NCBI GenBank assembly: GCA_051650265.1
Contig: JBOFIR010000272.1
Coordinates: 1-38,184 of the forward strand
Origin: JBOFEH01 sp051650265
Lineage (GTDB): Bacteria > Bacillota > Clostridia > Lachnospirales > Cellulosilyticaceae
Direction of reading: 5' to 3'
Length of the DNA: 38,184 bases
The notes beneath the pieces are model-generated. The model was not told the DNA's origin, did not search any database, and was given only the letters and a program-made list of their open reading frames with translations. Made by a program: the position numbers and the translations under genes. Positions 24,406 to 31,579 of this stretch are shown in pieces. Every line of letters begins with the position of its first letter. Position 1 is the first letter of the stretch.

Positions 24406-25647
24406 TTAAATATCTTTTGGTAGAAGCTTATTGAGTACCACACCAAGTAAAGCTGCGATCGCAAGTCCTGAAATTGTAATTGTGCCTACAATTGGTACAT
24501 CCACAACCCCAATTCCTACCACAAAAATTACAGCTGCAATTAATAAGTTGCGACTATGTGTAAAGTCAAGTTGTTCTTCTACTACAGTACGCACACCAAC
24601 TGCTGCAATCATACCGAATAATACGATACTGATGCCTCCCATAACAGCCTGAGGAATTGTTTGTACAATCGCTGTAAATTTACCACATAAGCTCAGTACG
24701 ATGGCAAATGCTGCAGCAAGACGAATAATACTTGGGTCGTATACTTTTGTAACTGCAAGTACACCTGTATTTTCACCATATGTTGTATTGGCTGGTCCAC
24801 CAAGTAAACCGGCTGTAATTGTTGCAAGACCATCTCCAAGTAATGTACGGTGAATACCTGGATTTGCAAAGAAATCCTTTCCTACCACCGCACCATTTGT
24901 TGTAATATCTCCAATATGCTCAATAAACACAACAAATGCAATCGGCGCAATACCTACTACTGCTGCTAATGCATCTTGTGAAAAATCCGGCAACGTCGTG
25001 AGTTGTGCCCATGCCTCACTTGAAAAACCAATCCAACTTGCATCTTGGATTACTGTCACATCTACCATTCCGAAGAAAAATGATACCAAGTAGCCAACAG
25101 TAACTGCCACAAGGATAGGAATCATCTTAAAGAAACCTTTTGCACAAATAGAGATAACAATCACTACACCTACTACGATTGCCGCCACAAGTGCACGCTT
25201 TGGATCAATAAGTGCCCCAGCATCTGAATCAACACGAAGCATATTAATAGCTGTCGGGCTTAAGCGTAAACCAATAACCATGATAATCGGTCCAACTACG
25301 ATTGGTGGGAAGAATGATTTTACCTTTTCCACACCTACAAGTTTGATCACACCTGCCATCAATATATACACAAGTCCAGTTGCAATCACACCTGTTTTTA
25401 CTGCACCAATGCCATATTCAGAAAGTACAAGTGCAATGGCACTGATAAATGCAAAGCTCGATCCTAAAAATACTGGTACAATACCTTTTGTTACACTATG
25501 AAAAACAAGTGTACCAATCCCAGCCGCCAAGATTGCAATTCCCGGATTGAGTCCCGTAAGCATTGGCACAAGTACCGTTGCACCAAACATTGCAAGAACA
25601 TGTTGTAAACCTAATACAGCCTTTTTACCCATATGAATTTGAGTCAT
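24406..25647 (-). CDS. uraA: Uracil permease (NCS2 family)
   Basis: This is a membrane symporter that brings uracil into the cell for salvage. The 413-aa product is strongly hydrophobic with about 12-14 membrane helices. The NCS2 motifs GLQHVLAMFGATVLVP at the start and GGPANTTYGENTG at about 285-297 are present; the latter forms the substrate site. It lies 61 bases after pyrR under the PyrR attenuator, which supports uracil rather than xanthine as substrate. GGGGGAAG precedes the ATG. pyrP is an equivalent symbol. Confidence 0.93.
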   Translation of the reverse strand: MTQIHMGKKAVLGLQHVLAMFGATVLVPMLTGLNPGIAILAAGIGTLVFHSVTKGIVPVFLGSSFAFISAIALVLSEYGIGAVKTGVIATGLVYILMAGVIKLVGVEKVKSFFPPIVVGPIIMVIGLRLSPTAINMLRVDSDAGALIDPKRALVAAIVVGVVIVISICAKGFFKMIPILVAVTVGYLVSFFFGMVDVTVIQDASWIGFSSEAWAQLTTLPDFSQDALAAVVGIAPIAFVVFIEHIGDITTNGAVVGKDFFANPGIHRTLLGDGLATITAGLLGGPANTTYGENTGVLAVTKVYDPSIIRLAAAFAIVLSLCGKFTAIVQTIPQAVMGGISIVLFGMIAAVGVRTVVEEQLDFTHSRNLLIAAVIFVVGIGVVDVPIVGTITISGLAIAALLGVVLNKLLPKDI

Positions 25648-25672
25648 TTTGTCTTCCCCCTATTTCTTTATT

Positions 25673-25692
25673 AAAAGCCCTATGAGGCTTTT
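25673..25692. terminator. Weak hairpin between pyrR and uraA
   Basis: AAAAGCC (25673-25679) pairs with GGCTTTT (25686-25692). On the minus strand only four T residues follow, so it would reduce rather than stop read-through to uraA. The T-run is longer on the plus strand. No PyrR-binding loop is seen in this gap, unlike the second Bacillus site. Confidence 0.4.
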
Positions 25693-25708
25693 TTTCATGC
25701 ATTCTTCC

Positions 25709-26248
25709 CTATACTTTTGATTCCAGTACCACACAGTTTTGTCCATCGACTTCGTTCAGACGTACATGTACAATTTCTTTTTTTGATGTTGGGATATTCT
25801 TACCAATGAAGTCTGGTCTAATAGGAAGTTCACGATGTCCTCTATCAATCAGTGCTGCAAGTCTAATATAACTTGGTCGCCCAACGTCCATGACTGCATC
25901 CATAGCTGCTCTTACTGTCCGTCCTGTATAGATCACATCATCTACAAGTACCACTGTCTTACCACTAATATCTGCTTGAATATGACTTTCACCTGTAATC
26001 GGTTGCGCAGATTTTTTCTCTAAGTCATCTCGGTAGTAAGTAATATTGACCTTCTCTACCGGCACCTCTACATTTTCTATCATTTTAATCTTGTTTGCCA
26101 ACACGTTTGCAAGAGGCACACCTCTTGTCTCAATCCCTACTAACACGATATCTTTTGCACCTTTATTGGCCTCAATAATCTCATGTGCTATACGTGTAAT
26201 CGCACGATTCATAGCCGCTTCATCTAGTAACACTTTCATGTCTTCCAT
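25709..26248 (-). CDS. pyrR: Bifunctional pyr operon regulator PyrR / uracil phosphoribosyltransferase
   Basis: PyrR binds pyr mRNA in the presence of UMP/UTP and promotes termination; it also has uracil phosphoribosyltransferase activity. The PRPP-binding motif VVLVDDVIYTGRTV lies at about 99-112, GIETRGVPLA at 39-48, and the RNA-binding basic patch includes LIDRGHRELP. The start ATG at 26248 (179 aa) is preceded by GGAGGAT. The open frame upstream (15 codons) lacks support. Its own leader carries a PyrR attenuator, giving feedback control of pyrR and uraA. Confidence 0.96.
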   Translation of the reverse strand: MEDMKVLLDEAAMNRAITRIAHEIIEANKGAKDIVLVGIETRGVPLANVLANKIKMIENVEVPVEKVNITYYRDDLEKKSAQPITGESHIQADISGKTVVLVDDVIYTGRTVRAAMDAVMDVGRPSYIRLAALIDRGHRELPIRPDFIGKNIPTSKKEIVHVRLNEVDGQNCVVLESKV

Positions 26249-26329
26249 CTTAATCCTCCTTTTTAGTACACATTTCGTCTTCTTAATTGTCACTCTAAGA
26301 TTTTCATTCTCCCAAGTTACACACCCAAT

Positions 26330-26358
26330 AAAAAAGCTTCTTACTTATTGTAAGAAGC
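26330..26358 (-). terminator. Attenuator terminator of the pyrR leader
   Basis: GCTTCTTAC (26344-26336 region on plus) and GTAAGAAGC (26350-26358) form a perfect 9-bp stem with a 5-base loop, followed by a T-run on the minus strand. It is the stop signal of the PyrR-controlled leader. Confidence 0.9.
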
Positions 26359-26472
26359 CTTAAGATATACATATGATGAGCATTATAAGCTTTTTTGATA
26401 CTTAGGACTTACAATGTCTATTTTACCGAATCATATATATCCTTGTTAGCCTCTCGGACCATCTTAAAGGAT
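26336..26472 (-). promoter_or_regulatory. PyrR-dependent attenuator leader
   Basis: The minus strand shows a hairpin at 26472-26439 closed by ATCCTT/AAGGAT. Its loop region GGTCCGAGAGGCTAA fits the PyrR-binding consensus UCCNGNGAGGYU. The segment AAGGATATATATG can instead pair with CATATGTATATCTT (26375-26362), a candidate antiterminator just before the terminator at 26358-26330. PyrR with UMP should hold the first hairpin and so allow termination. The antiterminator pairing is my inference and has a bulge and G-U pairs. Confidence 0.85.
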
Positions 26473-26484
26473 TACACCGTAGTA

Positions 26485-26513
26485 AACTTATCACATTTTC
26501 CTAAGCTTGTCAA
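26485..26513 (-). promoter_or_regulatory. Promoter of the pyrR-uraA unit
   Basis: TTGACA (26513-26508, perfect), 17 bases, TAAGTT (26490-26485) preceded by TGA, an extended -10. The -35 lies inside the last codons of rluD. Start is expected near 26478, a few bases before the PyrR-binding hairpin. Confidence 0.6.
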
Positions 26514-27405
26514 GAATTGTCTTGAAATATACTGGCAATTCACTTTCAAATTCCACATATTCACCTGTAGTTGGATGCTCAAATCCTAGTACTTTTGCAT
26601 GAAGCATTTGCTTATCCAGCTTGAATGGGTGCTTATCTGGTCCATATACTGGATCGCCTAATAAAGGGTGCCCAATACTTGTCATGTGTACACGAATCTG
26701 ATGTGTTCTACCTGTATGCAGTGTTAACTCCACATAGCTAAACTTATCAAATTGTTCTAATACTTTGTAATGCGTCTTGGCATAGCGCCCATCTGGGATA
26801 ATTGCCATCTTCTTACGATCCTTTGGTGAACGACCAATTGGTTTTTCAATCTCTCCCATTTCCTCTTTGAAATTACCATAAACCAGTGCATGATACTTTC
26901 TTGTGATATGGTGATCTTTGAGGAGGTCTGAGAGTGCAAGGTGTGCCTTATCATTTTTGGCAATCATTAGAAGTCCTGATGTATCCTTATCGATACGGTG
27001 AACAATTCCTGGCCTGATTTCACCATTAATGCCTGAGAGCTTATCCTTACAATGATAGAGTAATGCATTCACTAATGTACCTGTATAATTCCCTGGTGCA
27101 GGATGTACCACCATATCCTGTGGTTTATTGACAATAATCACATCATCATCCTCATAAACAATCTCTACTGGGATATCCTCCGCAACGATATCTACTTCTA
27201 CCGGTGCTGGAATAACTACTTCAATGTGATCACCTTTCTTAACTTTATAACGTGCTTGTACGACCTTCCCATTTACTTTTACCTGACCATCTTCTATTTG
27301 TTTTTGAATAAATGAACGGGTAAAGTCTACAAGTCCCTCCACAAGGTATTTATCAATCCTTAGATTGTCATTTTCTTCAACAATCAATTCCATCATCTGC
27401 TCCAT
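26491..27405 (-). CDS. RluA/RluD family pseudouridine synthase
   Basis: This enzyme makes pseudouridine in large-subunit rRNA or tRNA. It has an N-terminal S4 RNA-binding domain (about 15-65) and a catalytic domain (about 85-300). The active-site motif HRIDKDTSGL lies at 136-145, with the catalytic Asp139. THYKVLEQF, LHTGRTHQIRVHM and the GDPVYG end motif are typical. The 304 residues match RluD/YlyB. The neighbour lspA upstream is the conserved partner in gram-positive genomes. Confidence 0.95.
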   Translation of the reverse strand: MEQMMELIVEENDNLRIDKYLVEGLVDFTRSFIQKQIEDGQVKVNGKVVQARYKVKKGDHIEVVIPAPVEVDIVAEDIPVEIVYEDDDVIIVNKPQDMVVHPAPGNYTGTLVNALLYHCKDKLSGINGEIRPGIVHRIDKDTSGLLMIAKNDKAHLALSDLLKDHHITRKYHALVYGNFKEEMGEIEKPIGRSPKDRKKMAIIPDGRYAKTHYKVLEQFDKFSYVELTLHTGRTHQIRVHMTSIGHPLLGDPVYGPDKHPFKLDKQMLHAKVLGFEHPTTGEYVEFESELPVYFKTILDKLRKM

Positions 27406-27448
27406 GTTGTCATTCCTTTACTATATAATTTGCTGTCTTTTGGCCTCT

Positions 27449-27913
27449 TTACTCAATTTCTTCTATATCCCCAAATAAAATAATGGGAATGAGTAGGATA
27501 ACACCCACTACCACACAAATATCCGCGACATTAAATACTGGGAAATCAATCAGTATAAAGTAAAACATATCTCTCACATAATTGAGCCAGACACGGTCAA
27601 TGAGATTCCCAATTGCCCCACTCATCACTAAGACAAGGGCCACTTTCATAAAGACTCCTGTTCTATTAATAGGGATTTTTCGCCAATACCATAATACTCC
27701 GCCTAACACAATAACCGTCACAATGATGAAGAACCATTGCTTGCCTTGCATCATGCCAAAAGCCGCTCCCCTATTCTCCACATATGCCAAATGAAATACC
27801 CCTGGCCAAAGTGTCATATCTCCCATCGCCTTTAAAGTTGTTTCAGCCCAGTATTTTACCCATTGGTCAAGACCAACTAATAAAAGAATGCTTAGTGGCA
27901 CTAAAAATCTCAT
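27449..27913 (-). CDS. lspA: Lipoprotein signal peptidase
   Basis: LspA cleaves the signal peptide of prolipoproteins in the membrane. The 154 aa have four membrane helices. The catalytic aspartates are D115 in NYVRDMFYF and D131 in FNVADICV, with AIGNLIDRV just before, and VENRGAAFGM is the conserved loop. AGGAGGAACG precedes the ATG. It follows the aroB terminator, so expression relies on read-through or an unseen promoter. Confidence 0.96.
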   Translation of the reverse strand: MRFLVPLSILLLVGLDQWVKYWAETTLKAMGDMTLWPGVFHLAYVENRGAAFGMMQGKQWFFIIVTVIVLGGVLWYWRKIPINRTGVFMKVALVLVMSGAIGNLIDRVWLNYVRDMFYFILIDFPVFNVADICVVVGVILLIPIILFGDIEEIE

Positions 27914-27936
27914 TTTCGTTCCTCCTCATTTAGGTT

Positions 27937-27970
27937 AGAAAAACAAAAAGTGCTAAATGCACTTTTGTTT
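27937..27970 (-). terminator. Terminator overlapping the 3' end of aroB
   Basis: ACAAAAGTGC and GCACTTTTTGT on the minus strand form a stem with the aroB stop TAG in the loop. A TTTTTGTTTTTC tail follows. Ribosomes reaching the stop would cover it, so its strength may depend on translation. Confidence 0.7.
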
Positions 27971-29020
27971 GACCCACTCTATCGCTTCTATAATCTCTTG
28001 CTGACCTACATCATCTACAATAATTGCTTTTCCAATCTGCTCTAATAAAACAAATGGAATCTTACCATGAGCCTTTTTCTTATCAAATGCCATCTGCTCA
28101 TAGATTGCCTCTGCATCTAGTGTAAGAGGCTCTTTCATTAATCCATATGCCTTGATTAATACAAGAATTTGATCAACCACTTCTTTTGTCAAATAACCTC
28201 TCTGATGGCTCAGCCAAGCTGCCATAGCCATGCCATAACCCACACATTCACCATGAATCCACTTAAATGCATATAAAGTTTCAATTGCATGTCCTATGGT
28301 ATGCCCACAGTTTAAGATTCGCCTTAATCCCTTTTCTGTAGGATCCTCTGTGACAACACCCACTTTTACTGCACAAGAACGTTCAGTAATGAAGCGTATT
28401 GCCTGCACATCCTTAGTTAATATTTTATCCACATGTCCTACTAAATAATCATAAAGCACCTGATCACTAATAAGTCCATGTTTAATGACCTCACTCAAAC
28501 CACCTATGATTTCTCTCGGTGGCAATGTCTGAAGTGTATTGATATTTGTATAGATCAGTTTGGGAAGATAAAATGCACCTACCATATTCTTATGCTGGTG
28601 ATAGTCAATACCAACCTTACCACCGATACTACTATCATTTTGTGCAACGATTGTCGTAGGAATCTGAATAAACGGTACTCCCCTCATATAACTCGCCGCT
28701 ACAAATCCAGCTAGATCACCAACAACGCCACCTCCCAAGGCAATAATCATACCACTACGGTCAAATTTCACCTCAAGCAATTTGTTGTATGCTTCAAATA
28801 CTGTTTCAAAATGTTTCGACGGCTCACCTGCTACAAAGCTGTATGTAGCCACGGGTGCAATACCAGATAGTACCTCTTTGACTTCACTTAGATAATACTG
28901 TGACACATTTGAATCTGTAATAATCATAAATTGACTTACTTTGCCAAGTGCTGTTACACAATCACCTAATTGCCTAAAGTCTTCCGTAATATATACGGTT
29001 TTTACCTCATTATTCTGCAT
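27953..29020 (-). CDS. aroB: 3-dehydroquinate synthase
   Basis: AroB closes the ring of DAHP in the second step of the shikimate pathway. The 355 aa from ATG 29020 have ALGGGVVGDLAGFVAASY and RGVPFIQIPTT (NAD and metal site), and ILNCGHTIGHAIE with the conserved metal-binding His. The open frame extends to 29161 but only as an out-of-frame overlap with divIVA. The ATG overlaps the divIVA stop by 11 bases. No other shikimate gene is nearby, so this is a lone pathway gene in a division/envelope cluster. Confidence 0.95.
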   Translation of the reverse strand: MQNNEVKTVYITEDFRQLGDCVTALGKVSQFMIITDSNVSQYYLSEVKEVLSGIAPVATYSFVAGEPSKHFETVFEAYNKLLEVKFDRSGMIIALGGGVVGDLAGFVAASYMRGVPFIQIPTTIVAQNDSSIGGKVGIDYHQHKNMVGAFYLPKLIYTNINTLQTLPPREIIGGLSEVIKHGLISDQVLYDYLVGHVDKILTKDVQAIRFITERSCAVKVGVVTEDPTEKGLRRILNCGHTIGHAIETLYAFKWIHGECVGYGMAMAAWLSHQRGYLTKEVVDQILVLIKAYGLMKEPLTLDAEAIYEQMAFDKKKAHGKIPFVLLEQIGKAIIVDDVGQQEIIEAIEWVKQKCI

Positions 29021-29585
29021 GATCAATAACCTTAAACTCTTTTGTATAGAAATCCTCTGCATCCCCCACCATATCTGGTACTGGCTCAGGTACGACTTCA
29101 AAAGTGACTTCTCTTTCTTTAATCGGCAGCTCCGCATGTGCAATCTGATGTTTTTCAACAATTTCTAATTGCCCTTGAAGCAACTGTCTTACCTGAATCT
29201 TAATACTTTGATAATGTTTTTTGAGATCTTCAGCTTCTTGAGTAAGATGATACACATCTTTTTTTGCCTGATCAATGATGCCTTCTGCCTTTTGCTCGGC
29301 TTCTTTTTTAATCTGATCTGCTTTTTCATAAGCGAGTGTCTTTGTATCCTGTGCTGTCTTTTCTGCAAGTACAAGCGCGTTCTGAATTGTCGCTTCCATC
29401 GTGCGGTAATACTGAATATTTTCATTGAGCATATTTACTTTATCTTTAAGCTCAAAATTCTCTTTTGTAATTTGTTGATAAGCTTCTAAAACTTCATCTA
29501 AAAAGTCATTCACTTCTTCAACGTGATAGCCACCAATTTTGGCCTTTCTAAATTCTTTATTTTGAATATCCACTGGTGATAACAT
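29010..29585 (-). CDS. divIVA: DivIVA family cell division/polarity protein
   Basis: DivIVA recognises curved membrane at poles and septa and recruits division or sporulation partners. The 191 aa start LSPVDIQNKEFRKAKIGGYHVEEVNDFLDEV, the conserved lipid-binding N-terminus (about 1-60), here given only by its landmarks. A long coiled coil follows (about 65-145), then a variable tail rich in Glu and Pro (about 155-190). It lies after ylmH in the ylm cluster, as in Bacillus. Confidence 0.95.
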   Translation of the reverse strand: MLSPVDIQNKEFRKAKIGGYHVEEVNDFLDEVLEAYQQITKENFELKDKVNMLNENIQYYRTMEATIQNALVLAEKTAQDTKTLAYEKADQIKKEAEQKAEGIIDQAKKDVYHLTQEAEDLKKHYQSIKIQVRQLLQGQLEIVEKHQIAHAELPIKEREVTFEVVPEPVPDMVGDAEDFYTKEFKVIDHAE

Positions 29586-29598
29586 ATTTTTCTACCCC

Positions 29599-30384
29599 CT
29601 ACACATATTTTTCAATTTCAATACTGAGCCTGTCCTTTTTAGTTAGTCCACTTATTTGGCCAAGGCGAAACTTACCATAGCCTCTAAGTACACAGACATC
29701 ACCTTCTTTAAGCAAGGTATTTGCTGTGACAGTGCTCCCAAACCGTAATCCTTTTTCATTTTGCAAGAGTTTTACTACTGTAGATCTAGAGACACCAAAT
29801 GCTAATGCAAATACACTGTCTGCACGTAAAGAAGCAACGGTGCCACGAATTGCTTTGATCTGAGGCTGACTCACTTTAATCTCATCACAGCTCACAGGGG
29901 TGATCGTTAACTGCTGATAACGTCCTATACCCGTCAGGTTCCATTGAATAAAATCATCTAAAGGTGGTTTTACAATCATGTAGGCCCCGTCCTCGTCAAT
30001 GATCAAGTCACCCACTTTGCTTCGTTCTATGCCAAGACCTAGTAGTGCACCCAAGTAATCTCTATGTGATAAGGGTTTACCAAGGCCAGTTCTGACATCA
30101 ATTCGCAGTGCGCGAATAGGTTCTTCATCAAGTCCATATTCATCTACAAATCCTGCTACTGTACGCTCTGCCTCTTCATATCCCCCGATAAAAACCAGTC
30201 CTGGTAATTGTTCATGCCCCAAATAGCGACACAACACATCCTTCATCCACCCTATCTGATAGAAATCCGTAAATAAACTTCTGCGTTGCATCTCAAACCT
30301 GTATTCATGATCACTAAGCATCTTGAGAAATTGTTTTTCCTCTGGCTGCTGAATCTTCTCCCATTCAATGCGTCTTAACTGCAT
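29599..30384 (-). CDS. ylmH: YlmH family S4-domain RNA-binding protein
   Basis: YlmH-type proteins bind RNA or the ribosome; Bacillus YlmH has been linked to ribosome quality control. The 261 aa have an N-terminal alpha/beta region (about 1-80), a central domain with HRDYLGALLGLGIERSKVGD, and an S4 domain (about 180-240) ending RGYGKFRLGQISG. No clear Shine-Dalgarno precedes the ATG, which lies 3 bases after the sepF stop, so translation is probably coupled. It belongs to the yggS-sepF-ylmH-divIVA cluster. Confidence 0.92.
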   Translation of the reverse strand: MQLRRIEWEKIQQPEEKQFLKMLSDHEYRFEMQRRSLFTDFYQIGWMKDVLCRYLGHEQLPGLVFIGGYEEAERTVAGFVDEYGLDEEPIRALRIDVRTGLGKPLSHRDYLGALLGLGIERSKVGDLIIDEDGAYMIVKPPLDDFIQWNLTGIGRYQQLTITPVSCDEIKVSQPQIKAIRGTVASLRADSVFALAFGVSRSTVVKLLQNEKGLRFGSTVTANTLLKEGDVCVLRGYGKFRLGQISGLTKKDRLSIEIEKYV

Positions 30385-30387
30385 GGT

Positions 30388-30852
30388 CTATGCGTTATGC
30401 CAAGTATTTTTTTCACGCACTTGGTCCGCTGTGATATTAACATTTTCAGGTGCAAAAATTAAGATATCTTCTGCTACTTTACCTACTGTCCCATTAAGCG
30501 CTTCACATGCACCTGTGAGATAGTCTACAACGCGTTGTCTCACACTTGGTTCAAGCTGCTGCATATTGACAATGATTGGTTTTCTACTCTTGATATATTG
30601 ACTAATGTCAGCTGTTTTATCATCACTTGTCATTGAGAAATTTAAAATTTCCATTTTACTTTGAGCTGGACTTGTTATTGGTAATACTTTATGTGGTGGC
30701 TGTTGTGGTACTGGTGGTACAACAGAGGTTGGACGATGTTTGTGAATTGGCTCTACTTGTTCTTCCATTTCTTCTTCATCATAATCATCCTCATCGTAAT
30801 CTTCATCTTGCGGACCAAACATCCCTTTTACTTTATTAAACATATCTCTCAT
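30388..30852 (-). CDS. sepF: Cell division protein SepF
   Basis: SepF bundles FtsZ and tethers it to the membrane. From ATG 30852 (154 aa) the product begins RDMFNKVKGMFG, the amphipathic membrane anchor. An acidic stretch DEDYDEDDYDEEE and a Pro-rich linker follow, then the SepF domain (about 75-150) with RKPIIVNMQQLEPSVRQR and VGKVAEDILIFAP. GAGGAGG stands before this ATG; the 16 upstream codons open in frame overlap yggS. No ylmG lies between sepF and ylmH, unlike in Bacillus. Confidence 0.95.
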   Translation of the reverse strand: MRDMFNKVKGMFGPQDEDYDEDDYDEEEMEEQVEPIHKHRPTSVVPPVPQQPPHKVLPITSPAQSKMEILNFSMTSDDKTADISQYIKSRKPIIVNMQQLEPSVRQRVVDYLTGACEALNGTVGKVAEDILIFAPENVNITADQVREKNTWHNA

Positions 30853-30874
30853 CGTTAATTCCTCCTCGAATTTT

Positions 30875-31564
30875 CTATCTCTCGTAATTTCTCTCGCCAA
30901 AAATAGCCGTTCCTATACGAACCATAGTGGCACCCTCTTCGATTGCGACTTCGTAATCGTTGCTCATCCCCATTGATAATGTTGCCATATCTATATTATT
31001 CATGTTTTGTTTTTGTATGTCAACCGATAACTGCCTCAGATCCTTGAATATTTGGCGATTATCCTCAGGATTCTCCACATAAGGTGCTACCGTCATCAGC
31101 CCCTTTAGGCGTACATGAGATAGCTGACTAATATAAGCTGCGACCTCTGGCACCTCCACTACACAAAAGCCATGTTTTGAGTCCTCCTGTGCAACATTCA
31201 CTTCTAGCAATATCTCGGTTACAACATCTTTTTTTGAAGCTTGCTTTTGAATTTCATCAATCAAGCGCATACGGTCCACAGAATGAATCAATGCGACATG
31301 CCCGATCACATACTTCACTTTATTCGTCTGTAGATGACCAATAAGGTGCCAGTTCACCTGATCCCCAATCTGCTCGACTTTACTCATGAGCTCTTGTACT
31401 TTGTTTTCACCAAAATCTTGGCATCCATACTGCATTGCTTCTTCAATCGCAGCTATTGGATAAGTCTTAGAAACAGCAATCAACTGAATTTCATGAGGCT
31501 TGCGGCCTGCCCTTTTTGCTGTTGCTTCTATCTTGTTAGTAATCACCTGAATGCTTTTTTCCAT
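30875..31564 (-). CDS. YggS/PROSC family pyridoxal phosphate homeostasis protein
   Basis: This protein binds PLP and helps keep cellular PLP and amino acid pools in balance. It is a single-domain relative of alanine racemase. The 229 aa have the PLP lysine K33 in LIAVSKTYP, GENKVQEL, and HLIGHLQTNKVK with the C-terminal SMGMSNDYEVAIEEG. The position upstream of sepF (ylmE in Bacillus) is conserved. The 16-base gap to the HlyD-like gene suggests one transcript. Confidence 0.95.
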   Translation of the reverse strand: MEKSIQVITNKIEATAKRAGRKPHEIQLIAVSKTYPIAAIEEAMQYGCQDFGENKVQELMSKVEQIGDQVNWHLIGHLQTNKVKYVIGHVALIHSVDRMRLIDEIQKQASKKDVVTEILLEVNVAQEDSKHGFCVVEVPEVAAYISQLSHVRLKGLMTVAPYVENPEDNRQIFKDLRQLSVDIQKQNMNNIDMATLSMGMSNDYEVAIEEGATMVRIGTAIFGERNYER

Positions 31565-31579
31565 GATTCATACTCCTTG

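Noticed and set aside
28941..29168. The N-terminal extension of the aroB frame up to 29161 as part of AroB
   Set aside because: It overlaps divIVA out of frame and does not resemble any AroB N-terminus; the start at 29020 gives the normal length.
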